DNA from: JALYUA01 sp038253555
GTDB lineage: Bacteria; Acidobacteriota; Thermoanaerobaculia; UBA5066; Gp7-AA6
Reading direction: 5' to 3'
Assembly (NCBI GenBank): GCA_038253555.1
Contig: JBBSGZ010000007.1
Span: 1-56,715 of the forward strand
Length of the DNA: 56,715 bases
Part shown: positions 5,617 through 13,690 of the stretch, one piece after another
Numbering within the stretch: the first letter of the stretch is position 1
How the letters are laid out: every line of letters begins with the position of its first letter
The notes under the pieces: model-generated
Database searches by the model: none
What the model saw: only the letters and a program-made list of their open reading frames with translations
What the model was told of the DNA's origin: nothing
Position numbers and translations under genes: made by a program

Positions 5617-7755
5617 ATGCGAACTGTCGCGCTGCCGCATCCGCGGCTTCCGGACAACCTCCAGCCTCTCGATCCTCTCTCCCGGGATCTGCGCTGGACC
5701 TGGCGGCCCTCCCTTCGGGCCCTGTTTGCGGCGCTCGATTCGGAGCTGTGGGAAAAGACGGGTGGCAACCCCGTAGCGCTCCTGCACGCCGTTTCGGCGG
5801 AGCGGCTCGACATCGTGTCTCGGGATTCCGGCTTCCTGACGTCCCTGGCGGCCGTTTTGTCGGAGATCGGGATCGAAGACGACGCGCCTCCTTCTCATCC
5901 GGCCATGCGCGCGATGAAGGCCAAGGGGGATCGGATCGCGTACTTCTCCGCCGAGTTCGGGCTGACGGAGCTGCTCCCCGTTTACGCGGGCGGTCTGGGC
6001 GTGCTGGCGGGCGACCACCTGAAATCCGCGAGTGACCTGCGGATGCCGCTCGTCGGCGTGGGGCTGTTCTACCGCCACGGGTATTTCCGCCAGTCTCTGA
6101 CGCGCCCGGAAGGGCAGCGCGAGTCGAACCCCGCAATCGAGCTCGGGGACCTTCCGATTTCCCTTCCTCAGACCCCGGACGGGTCGCCTCCCATCGTCAC
6201 GGTCGCGGTCGGGGGTCGCGACGTGCGGGTCCTCATCCGGCTCGTCCGGGTGGGCCGCGTGCCGTTGCTGCTTCTCGACACCGACCTCGAAGAGAACCAT
6301 CCCGAAGACAGGACCATCACCGCGCAGCTCTACGGCGGCGATCACGAAACGCGGATCCGCCAGGAGATCGTGCTCGGCATCGGCGGACTGCGGGCGCTCG
6401 ATCTCCTGGGCTGGCGGCCGACGATCCGCCACATCAACGAGGGGCACGCGGCGTTCGTCGGGCTCGAAAAGATGCGGCAGTTGATCGCGGATGAAGGTCT
6501 GTCCTTCGCGGACGCGCGCGAGCGCGCCTCCGCCGGCACGGTCTTCACGACGCACACGCCCGTCCCCGCCGGCATCGACCGGTTCGCCCCGGAGCTCGTC
6601 GCGAAGTACATCGCCGGGTACGTGCCGGATGGTCTTTCGCTGGACGAATTCCTGAAGCTCGGGCAGGAGTCGGGCGGCGATCCGCGCGAAGCGTTCTCGA
6701 TGGCCGTTCTCGCGCTCCGCCTCTGCGGACACGCGAACGCCGTCTCGCAGCTTCACGCGCGCGTGTCGCGCCGCCTGTGGCTCGGCCTGCTGCCCGAGCT
6801 CGCCGACGAAGACGTCAAGATCCGCGCGATCACCAACGGGGTGCACCGCCCGACCTGGACGGACCCCGAGATCGCGGCGCTCCCGCTTCTGGAAGAGCCG
6901 CAGCGCGTCGCTCCGGAGAAGCTCTGGTCCGTGCACGAGTCCCTGCGCGCGCGGCTCGTCGAGATCTGCCGCGAGCGGCTCCGGATCCATGCGGCGGCCC
7001 AGGGGGCTTCGTCCGACGAGATCGCGCGGGCCGGCAGCGTGCTCGATCCGGGGGCGCTCACCATCGGCTTCGCGCGCCGGTTCGCGACGTACAAGCGCGC
7101 CAATCTGATTTTCCATGATCCCGAGCGGCTGCTCCGGATCCTGTCCTCCGCGCGGATCCAGATCCTGTTCGCCGGGAAGGCGCATCCCCAGGACGAGCCG
7201 GGCAAGGAGCTGCTGCGGATCATCGGGGAGTACGCCGCCCGGCCCGAGTTCTTCGGAAAGATCGTGTTGCTGCCGGACTACGACATGCGGCTCGCGCGCG
7301 CGCTCGTCGCCGGCTGCGACGTCTGGCTGAACAACCCGGTGCGCCCGCACGAGGCGTCCGGCACCTCCGGCATGAAGGCCGCGATGAACGGCGTCCTGAA
7401 CCTGTCGGTGCTCGACGGCTGGTGGGACGAGGCGCCTTACGAGGAGACGGGTTTCGTCATCGGCCCCGCAACCGACTACGCTCCCGACGAGGAAGTAGCC
7501 GCCTCGCTGTACAAGGTTCTCGAAACCGAGGTGCTGCCGCTGTTCTTCGAGCGCGACGCGCGGAACCTGCCCGCGGGCTGGATCGAGAAGATGATCCAGA
7601 GCGCGGCGCGCATCGGCCGGCAGTTCTCGTCGGACCGGATGGTCCTTCAGTATCTGGAGCTCTGTTACGTTCCAGCCGCCGAGCGCCGGATCAGCGTGCT
7701 CGAAGGCGCCCGCCGTTCCGCGTACGCGTTGACGCCGTCCAACCCGCGGGGATGA
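5617..7755 (+). CDS. glgP: alpha-glucan (glycogen/maltodextrin) phosphorylase
   Basis: 712 residues. It releases glucose 1-phosphate from alpha-1,4-glucans in the cytoplasm with pyridoxal phosphate. The N-terminus (about 1-110) is the DUF3417 extension of the short bacterial/Thermotoga-type phosphorylases (DLRWTWRPSLRALFAALD, ELWEKTGGNPVALL). GT35 motifs follow: YFSAEFGLTELLPVYAGGLG, HINEGHAAF, FTTHTPVPAGIDRF, ITNGVHRPTW and FARRFATYKRANL. The PLP-lysine motif HEASGTSGMKAAMNG has the Lys near residue 587. The start at 5617 is the only one fitting the family N-terminus. The stop overlaps the start of malQ (ATGA), so the pair is co-translated for glucan breakdown. Confidence 0.96.
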   Translation: MRTVALPHPRLPDNLQPLDPLSRDLRWTWRPSLRALFAALDSELWEKTGGNPVALLHAVSAERLDIVSRDSGFLTSLAAVLSEIGIEDDAPPSHPAMRAMKAKGDRIAYFSAEFGLTELLPVYAGGLGVLAGDHLKSASDLRMPLVGVGLFYRHGYFRQSLTRPEGQRESNPAIELGDLPISLPQTPDGSPPIVTVAVGGRDVRVLIRLVRVGRVPLLLLDTDLEENHPEDRTITAQLYGGDHETRIRQEIVLGIGGLRALDLLGWRPTIRHINEGHAAFVGLEKMRQLIADEGLSFADARERASAGTVFTTHTPVPAGIDRFAPELVAKYIAGYVPDGLSLDEFLKLGQESGGDPREAFSMAVLALRLCGHANAVSQLHARVSRRLWLGLLPELADEDVKIRAITNGVHRPTWTDPEIAALPLLEEPQRVAPEKLWSVHESLRARLVEICRERLRIHAAAQGASSDEIARAGSVLDPGALTIGFARRFATYKRANLIFHDPERLLRILSSARIQILFAGKAHPQDEPGKELLRIIGEYAARPEFFGKIVLLPDYDMRLARALVAGCDVWLNNPVRPHEASGTSGMKAAMNGVLNLSVLDGWWDEAPYEETGFVIGPATDYAPDEEVAASLYKVLETEVLPLFFERDARNLPAGWIEKMIQSAARIGRQFSSDRMVLQYLELCYVPAAERRISVLEGARRSAYALTPSNPRG

Positions 7756-9287
7756 CCGGGACCGGACCTCCGGGTCCGCCTCCCGCGCGGCGCCGCGCGG
7801 GGGTCCTCCTTCACCCCTCGTCTCTTCCGGGCCGGTTCCCGTGCGGGGAGGCGGGCCCCGAGGCGGTCCGATTCCTGGCCTGGGCGCAGGCGGCGGGGCA
7901 GTCGCTCTGGCAGGTTCTCCCGCTCGGCCCGACGGCCGGAGGAGATTCCCCGTATGGCGGCACTTCCGCCTTCGCCGGCAATCCGCTGTTCATCTCCTCG
8001 GAGTGGCTGGAGGAGGAAGGATGGCTTTCGCCGTGGGACCTGACGGGCGCTCCGTCCGGCTCTCCGGGCTCGTGCGATTTCCGGGTTGCGGCCCGGTGGA
8101 AGGAATCCCTCCTGCGGGAAGCGTGGCGGCGGTTTCGCTCGGAAGGGCGGGGTCAGGCCGATCTCGCCGCGTTTCGAGACGAGCCCGGGCAGGCGTTCTG
8201 GCTGGCGGACTGGGCGCTTTTTGCCGCGGCGCGCCGGGCGCGCGGCGGTCGAGGGTGGTGGACGTGGGAGGCGCCCCTCGCGAGGCGGGATCCCGATGCC
8301 CTGTCCCGCGCGCGGGCCGAGCTGGCGGAAGAGGTCGCCTTCGAGGAGTTCGTTCAGTTTCTCTTCTTCCGCGGCTGGGCGCGGGTCCGCGCGGAGGCGG
8401 CGGCGCGCGGGATACAGATCCTCGGCGACCTGCCGATCTACGTCGCGCACGACAGCGCCGACGTCTGGGCGCACCGCGAGCTCTTCGCCCTGGACGCGGC
8501 CGGCCTTCCCGAGCGGGTCGCCGGCGTCCCGCCCGACTACTTCAGCGCGACGGGGCAGCTGTGGGGATATCCCGTTTACCGGTGGGACGCGTGCGCGCGG
8601 GAGGGCTACGCCTGGTGGATCGAGCGGCTGAGGTCGAACCTGCGTCTGGCGGACGTCGTGCGGCTCGATCACTTCCGCGGGTTCGCCGCGTTCTGGGACG
8701 TCGGCGCGTCGGAAACGACCGCGATCGGAGGGCGCTGGACGCCGGGTCCAGGCCGCGCGCTCTTCGACGCGGTGCGCAGGGAGCTCGGCCCGGTTCCTCT
8801 CGTCGCCGAAGATCTGGGTCTCATCACGGAGGAGGTTTCGGCCCTTCTGGCCGAGCTGGGGCTCCCTGGGATGAAGGTCCTTCACTTCGCGTTCTCGGAG
8901 GACGACAGCCCGCATCTGCCGCATCGCCACGTCGAGAACGCGCTGGTCTACACGGGCACGCACGACAACGACACGACGCGCGGCTGGGCGGCCGCTCTGC
9001 CGGCGGCGGAGCGAGCGCGCTACCTCGAATACGCCGGAGGATCGGGTGCGGACCCCGCGGCGGACCTCATCCGGATCGCGTACGAGTCGGTCGCGGGAAC
9101 CGCGGTCGTTCCGCTCCAGGACGTCTTCGATCTCGGGACGGAAGCGCGCATGAACACCCCGGGGAAGCCGGAGGGCAACTGGGCATGGCGGGCCCGGGCG
9201 GAAGACTTCACCGTGGAACGCGCGACGCGCTTGCGCCGACTGGTGGAATTGACGGGACGGTCCAAGGAGCTCCCCGCTTCGAGCTGA
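7752..9287 (+). CDS. malQ: 4-alpha-glucanotransferase (amylomaltase)
   Basis: 511 residues, GH77. It transfers alpha-1,4-glucan segments between maltodextrins, producing longer chains for GlgP and free glucose. Family signatures: GVLLHPSSLPGRFPCGE, WQVLPLGPT, DSPYGGTSAFAGNPLFIS, GDLPIYVAHDSADVWAH and GVPPDYFSATGQLWGYPVY. The nucleophile region is VRLDHFRGF (Asp about 305), the acid/base region AEDLGLI (Glu about 354), and the third carboxylate lies in THDNDTTRGW. ATG at 7752 overlaps the glgP stop by four bases. A GC-rich REP-like palindrome follows at about 9303-9334, before the convergent adaptor gene. Confidence 0.96.
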   Translation: MTGTGPPGPPPARRRAGVLLHPSSLPGRFPCGEAGPEAVRFLAWAQAAGQSLWQVLPLGPTAGGDSPYGGTSAFAGNPLFISSEWLEEEGWLSPWDLTGAPSGSPGSCDFRVAARWKESLLREAWRRFRSEGRGQADLAAFRDEPGQAFWLADWALFAAARRARGGRGWWTWEAPLARRDPDALSRARAELAEEVAFEEFVQFLFFRGWARVRAEAAARGIQILGDLPIYVAHDSADVWAHRELFALDAAGLPERVAGVPPDYFSATGQLWGYPVYRWDACAREGYAWWIERLRSNLRLADVVRLDHFRGFAAFWDVGASETTAIGGRWTPGPGRALFDAVRRELGPVPLVAEDLGLITEEVSALLAELGLPGMKVLHFAFSEDDSPHLPHRHVENALVYTGTHDNDTTRGWAAALPAAERARYLEYAGGSGADPAADLIRIAYESVAGTAVVPLQDVFDLGTEARMNTPGKPEGNWAWRARAEDFTVERATRLRRLVELTGRSKELPASS

Positions 9288-9336
9288 CGGGTTCCCGCCA
9301 ATGCTCCCTCTCCCCGGGCCCGGCGCGAGGGGGAGG

Positions 9337-10824
9337 TCATTCTCCTACCCGGACCGTATCTCCTTCTTTCAGTCCCGTCCGGATCTCGATGAACTGCGAC
9401 GTCGATGCCCCGACGACGACCGGGCGGCGCGACGGCGTCCCGAGCGCCGGCACGGCGAGCACCCACGTGCCGCGCTCGTCGGAGCGCACCGCTTCGATCG
9501 GCAGGTAGAGGGCGCCGGCGATTTTTGCGCAGAGCACGGTGCAGCGCGCCGCCATCCCGGGCCGGAAGCGAGGATCCGTCTGGGCGAGCTGTACGGTCAC
9601 CGGAAAGGACCGCGAGGCGTTCTTCTCGGCGGCGCCGACGCTTCCAATCGCGCGGAGAGTTCCCGTCAGTGCCCGGTCGGGAAAGGCGTCGAGCCGGATG
9701 CGGACCGGCTGGCCCGGCAGGAGCTTGTGGATCTCAGACTCGGGCACGCGCCCTTCGACGAGCATGCGCGACAGGTCGGGAAGCGTGACGACTGTGGTGC
9801 CTCCCCAGGCCGCGTCGCCCACCCTCAGCTTGCGGCGCGAGCCATCCTTTTCATACACCTCACTGTGGACGACGAGGCCGGGGCCCTTGGCGACGGCCGT
9901 GCAGGCTGCGATCTTCGCCTCCGCCTCCGCCATCTGCCGCCGCGCTTCCTCCAGCCGGACGCTCGCGACTTGCGCCGCCGCATCCGTCTGGCCGAGCTCG
10001 ACGCGCGAGCGCTGCTGCTCGAGCTCGAGCTGCAGCCTGCCCGTCTCGGCCTCCTCCGATTTGCGGCGGATCAAATCCGGGTTCGTCTGGTGCACGAGAG
10101 CTGAGTGGCGGGCGCGCGAAAGCTGCAGGTCCGCCGCGGCCTGATCGCGCCTGGTCCTGGCGGCGCGGTACTCCTCCTGGGAGATGAACCCTTTCGCGAC
10201 GAACTTCTCGAGCCCGGCAAGGCGCGTCTCGGCTTCCTCGAGCGCCCTCTCCCGCTGCCCGACCTCGTGAAGGGACTCCTGCGAGGTCAGGGGAGCGGTC
10301 GTGTTCACGATTGCGTCGAAGTCACGCGCGGAGTCCTGCGCCGACGTCGCCTTGTCGTGGAGCCCGGCGGTGTTCTTCAGCCGGACGGCGTCGCGCGCGA
10401 GCCGAGCCTGGTCCGATTCGCCGGCGAGCTCCCGCGCCCGGGCCCGCGCCGTATCGAGGTCCTTCCGGAACGGGGCAGGGTCGAACTCGATCAGCCGGTC
10501 GCCGGCGCGGACGAGCGCTCCCTCCTGCGCGAGCCACAGGATCTTGAGCTCGACTCCCGGCACCGGGGCGCCGTAGGAGTCCGAACGCTCGGGGGTCAGG
10601 GATCCGACCAGCGCCACGGAGGGCTCGAGCGTTCCGCGGCGCACGGCCGCGGTCCCCGGTCCGCGGCCGGCTCCGAGCCGCGCGGCTCCCCACAGGAGGA
10701 GGAGCGCCGTGGCCGCGACTGCTGCGGAGAGCAGGGGACGGCGGCTCACGCGGCGGCGAGCCTCCCGCGCCGACGCGCCGAGGAAGATCGTCACGGCCGT
10801 AAGACGCGAGACGCGGGCGCTCAT
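9337..10824 (-). CDS. HlyD/MacA-type periplasmic adaptor of an efflux pump
   Basis: 495 residues. Membrane fusion proteins connect an inner membrane transporter to a TolC-type channel. Residues about 30-50 are one membrane anchor (LLSAAVAATALLLLWGAARL). A lipoyl-like half follows (GVELKILWLAQEGALVRAGD, RLIEFDP). A long coiled coil (about 110-290) is rich in Ala, Arg, Glu and Gln, then come beta-barrel and membrane-proximal domains (LPGQPVRIRLDAFPDRALTG, FRPGMAARCTV). The coiled coil is longer than in RND adaptors and fits a MacA/HlyD-like protein reaching a TolC channel. It is the last gene of the minus-strand run FtsX-like, TolC, adaptor. No ATPase is present in the window. Confidence 0.9.
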   Translation of the reverse strand: MSARVSRLTAVTIFLGASAREARRRVSRRPLLSAAVAATALLLLWGAARLGAGRGPGTAAVRRGTLEPSVALVGSLTPERSDSYGAPVPGVELKILWLAQEGALVRAGDRLIEFDPAPFRKDLDTARARARELAGESDQARLARDAVRLKNTAGLHDKATSAQDSARDFDAIVNTTAPLTSQESLHEVGQRERALEEAETRLAGLEKFVAKGFISQEEYRAARTRRDQAAADLQLSRARHSALVHQTNPDLIRRKSEEAETGRLQLELEQQRSRVELGQTDAAAQVASVRLEEARRQMAEAEAKIAACTAVAKGPGLVVHSEVYEKDGSRRKLRVGDAAWGGTTVVTLPDLSRMLVEGRVPESEIHKLLPGQPVRIRLDAFPDRALTGTLRAIGSVGAAEKNASRSFPVTVQLAQTDPRFRPGMAARCTVLCAKIAGALYLPIEAVRSDERGTWVLAVPALGTPSRRPVVVGASTSQFIEIRTGLKEGDTVRVGE

Positions 10825-10864
10825 GGGGCCACCCTACCCGAGAGCCCGGACGGATCGGGGCTCT

Positions 10865-12244
10865 TCATGGCTGCTGCAGAAAGGGAAGGACGTCCAGACG
10901 CCCGGCCGAGAAGAGGCAGTCGAGCCGCGCGAGCAGGATGTTGAACCTCGAGTCGAGCTCGTACAGCCGGGCCGAGTTGTAAAGCGTTTCGGCGTCCACC
11001 ACGTTGAAATTGTCCGTCAGCCCTTTTTCGAAGCGCAGCTGCGCGACCTCGACCTGAAGCTGCGCGGCGCGCACGTTCTCCGAGGCGATCTCCCAGTTGC
11101 GGCGCAGCGCGTCCAGGCGCCGGTACGCGCGCCGGACTTCCCGGACCAGGTCATCCACGAACAGCTGGTAGTTCCGCTTTCGCGTCGAGAGCGCGATCTC
11201 CGCCTCGCGCCTCTGCGCGCGCAGGAGCGTCGAGTTCAGGGCATACCGGGACCGGAGCCCGAAGAGCAGAGACGGGTTGCGGGGACGCAGGGCGTCACCC
11301 GCCGTCGCGCTGGACGACGCCCCCTCGTAGGTCAGCACGCCGTCGAGCGAGGGGAGCTCCAGGCTCTTCGCGATGCGGACGGCGAACTCGGCGTCGACGA
11401 CGGCGTCGCGCGCTTCCCGGGCCTCCGGCCGGCGGTCGGCGATCTCCGCCGCGGCCGTGCCGGGGTCTGTTTCGGCCTCCGGAAGTTCGGCGGGCGCCGA
11501 GATCGAAAACCTGAGGTCGGGAGCGAGGCCCGCGGCCCGGCGCAGGGCGTCGCGAAAATCCTCGACGAGGTTCTCGGCGTCGTTGCGCGTGACGATCGCG
11601 AGCGCTTCCTGCTGCTCCGCGCGGAGGACGTCGAGCCGCGACAGGCTTCCGGCGGAAAAGCGCGCCCGCGAGAATTCCGTCAGGCGGCGCGCGCGATCGA
11701 CGCGCTCGCTCTCGAAGCGCAGCGCATCTTCCTGGCGCGCGACTCCCAGGTACGCCGCATAGATCGCGATCACGGAGCGGCGCTTCAACACTTCGACGGC
11801 GCGTTCCTGGCCGGACGTCGAGCGGCGCGCCTGACGCAGCGGCTCTCGTGTGACCGCGGAGTCGGCGCCGCCGAGAAGCGGCTGGGAGAGCGTGAGACGG
11901 TAATCGGAGGCATAGGGGTTCTCCGGAAAGTCGCCCGGATTTCGATTCACGCTCGCCTGCGCCTCGAGCCGGGTCCCGAACGGGAACTGCTCCGAAGCGA
12001 TCACGCCCCAGGTTTCCGTGCGGACGCCGGAGTCGCGGCTCCTGTCGAGCTGAAAGAACGGCACGGCCTGCGGGAGGAAGCCGGCGGCCACGCCCCGTTC
12101 CGCAAAGCGGGTCGAGAGCAGCGCGTCCTGCCCGTTCAAGAGGTCCGGGTTGCGCTGGAGGGCCGCGCGCAGCGCCTCTCCGATCGTCAGGACGGGAATC
12201 GCGGCCGGGGGCGGCGGCTCTTGAGGGCGCGCGGCCCGCGGCAC
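10865..12244 (-). CDS. TolC-family outer membrane efflux protein
   Basis: At least 459 residues. The family forms trimeric outer membrane channels with periplasmic helical tunnels. It has the two-fold repeated OEP pattern: LTIGEALRAALQRNPDLL at the start of the first half, YRLTLSQPLL, and long Ala/Arg/Glu-rich helices; the second half ends with LRFEKGLTDNFNVVDAETLY and an arginine-rich helix. GTG at 12244 starts inside what reads as a signal peptide. The frame stays open upstream, giving GLRAGCLAGLAALSVPRAARP, so the real start is probably near the CTG at 12310, just after the permease stop. It sits between the permease and adaptor genes and should be their outer membrane partner. Confidence 0.9.
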   Translation of the reverse strand: MPRAARPQEPPPPAAIPVLTIGEALRAALQRNPDLLNGQDALLSTRFAERGVAAGFLPQAVPFFQLDRSRDSGVRTETWGVIASEQFPFGTRLEAQASVNRNPGDFPENPYASDYRLTLSQPLLGGADSAVTREPLRQARRSTSGQERAVEVLKRRSVIAIYAAYLGVARQEDALRFESERVDRARRLTEFSRARFSAGSLSRLDVLRAEQQEALAIVTRNDAENLVEDFRDALRRAAGLAPDLRFSISAPAELPEAETDPGTAAAEIADRRPEAREARDAVVDAEFAVRIAKSLELPSLDGVLTYEGASSSATAGDALRPRNPSLLFGLRSRYALNSTLLRAQRREAEIALSTRKRNYQLFVDDLVREVRRAYRRLDALRRNWEIASENVRAAQLQVEVAQLRFEKGLTDNFNVVDAETLYNSARLYELDSRFNILLARLDCLFSAGRLDVLPFLQQP

Positions 12245-12319
12245 GGACAGAGCGGCGAGGCCGGCGAGACACCCGGCGCGAAGCCCGCGGCGGATCCGGA
12301 ACCCGGTCAGCCGCGCGCC

Positions 12320-13603
12320 TCAGCCTTCCCGGAGCGCCGCCGCCGGATCGATGCGCGAAGCCCGGCGGGACGGCCGGATCCCCGTGATCACACCGGTCGC
12401 GACACACACGATGGCGAGAGCGGAGAAGGTCAGGAGCGACAGCGAGGAGCCTTGAGACGAGCGATCCACGGTGGCGAGACCGATCGCCCATCCCGCGAGA
12501 AGACCGCCGCCGCCGCCGAGCACGCCGAGAAGCGCCGCCTCCAGCCGAAACTGAAGGACGATGTCCCGGCTTCTCGCGCCGACGGCGCGCCGGAGGCCGA
12601 TTTCCTTCCTCCGCGCGAGCACCGAGGCGGAGAGGAGGTTGGAGATGCCGAGCACCGCCGACGCGGCGGTCAGAAGGCCGACGACGAGGACGATCCGGTC
12701 GAACGTGCTCCTCGTCTGGCGGTATTGCCGGAGTGTCTGGACCGGCGAGGCCACGCGGATCGCGCCTCCGCTCCCGCACCGCGCCGGATCGATGCGGGGA
12801 GCGGAGCGCGCGGCGGCGTCCGCTTCCGACGCGGAGGAAAACGCGAGGACCGCGACGTCGACCGGATAGCGGCCGTCCGGCTCGGCCGCCGGCTCTGGCT
12901 CGGCCCCGAGCGGCACGATCACGGCGCGATTCCAGTCGAACGAGGGGAGCTCGCCCGCGGGAGCTCCCTCGAATGAGGCCGGCGCGAGCTCGCCGACGAC
13001 CTCGTAGCTCCGGGAACCGATCGCGAGCACGCTGCCGACGGCCGGGGAGAGCCGCGCCGCGCGCGCGACCGCGCTCCCGATGACGCAGTAAGGCGATTTG
13101 CGCGCGACGTCGACCTCGCCGAGCGGCCTTCCCGCGCGCAACCGCGTCGAAAAGAGCTCGGCGATCGGGCCGGCGATGGCGTACAGGGGAGCGTCGAACG
13201 GCGCGCCTGCCGCGAGCACCGTGTGGCGCGCGATGCGGATCCCGGCCGCCGCGCGGACCGGGAGGACGGCGCGGAGGCGCTCGACGTCGTCGAGGCCGTG
13301 CCGCCGCGCATCGTCCGCGCCCGGCCGATGGACGAGGTACAGGTTTTTCAGCCCGGCGCGCTCGAGAGACCGGATCGTCGCCGCCCGTCCGCGTTCGACG
13401 AGCGTCGTCAGGCAGACGACGATCGCCATCGCGAGCGCCAGAGCGACGAGCGCGGCGCGGGTCGAGACGCGGTCCGCCCGGAGGGACTCGACTGCGGCTT
13501 CGAGCGCGCGTCCGACATCGCCGGGCCGCGCGGACGCGGTCTGCGCTCCGGGCAATGGGCCTCCGTTCGCGGGTGGTTTCCGGATTCTCGCGCCGATTCT
13601 CAT
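12320..13603 (-). CDS. FtsX/MacB-like ABC transporter permease
   Basis: 427 residues. It has a MacB permease layout: one membrane helix near residues 50-70 (TRAALVALALAMAIVVCLTT), a periplasmic MacB_PCD-like domain of about 200 residues (ARHTVLAAGAPFDAPLYAI, GRPLGEVDVARKSPYCVIG), then the FtsX domain with three helices. FtsX motifs are VLGISNLLSASVLARRKEIG and LRRAVGARSRDI, and the end is RRASRIDPAAALREG. The family works with a MacB-like ATPase to drive efflux or lipoprotein export together with HlyD and TolC proteins. The ATPase is absent here, upstream or downstream, so it must come from elsewhere if the pump is active. The gene is divergent from the kinase. Confidence 0.9.
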   Translation of the reverse strand: MRIGARIRKPPANGGPLPGAQTASARPGDVGRALEAAVESLRADRVSTRAALVALALAMAIVVCLTTLVERGRAATIRSLERAGLKNLYLVHRPGADDARRHGLDDVERLRAVLPVRAAAGIRIARHTVLAAGAPFDAPLYAIAGPIAELFSTRLRAGRPLGEVDVARKSPYCVIGSAVARAARLSPAVGSVLAIGSRSYEVVGELAPASFEGAPAGELPSFDWNRAVIVPLGAEPEPAAEPDGRYPVDVAVLAFSSASEADAAARSAPRIDPARCGSGGAIRVASPVQTLRQYRQTRSTFDRIVLVVGLLTAASAVLGISNLLSASVLARRKEIGLRRAVGARSRDIVLQFRLEAALLGVLGGGGGLLAGWAIGLATVDRSSQGSSLSLLTFSALAIVCVATGVITGIRPSRRASRIDPAAALREG

Positions 13604-13690
13604 TCAAAGGCCGTGTGATGACAAGCGTGAGGCGGTCCCTCGCATATATTGGTCGGAGCATTTGACGAATTCTCGGCGGGGTGCCTCCGG
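13604..13690. promoter_or_regulatory. divergent promoter region between efflux operon and kinase
   Basis: Only 87 bases separate the two starts. TATATT at 13645-13650 is a good -10 box for the kinase gene, which would give a leader of about 35 bases. No clear -35 or operator is seen. Confidence 0.35.

Noticed and set aside
5413..7350. 645-codon minus-strand frame opposite glgP
   Set aside because: Mirror frame of a high-GC gene; no motif, and glgP is certain.
11295..13661. 788-codon minus-strand frame across permease and TolC genes
   Set aside because: Arg-rich composition typical of shadow frames; the true genes lie in another frame of the same strand.
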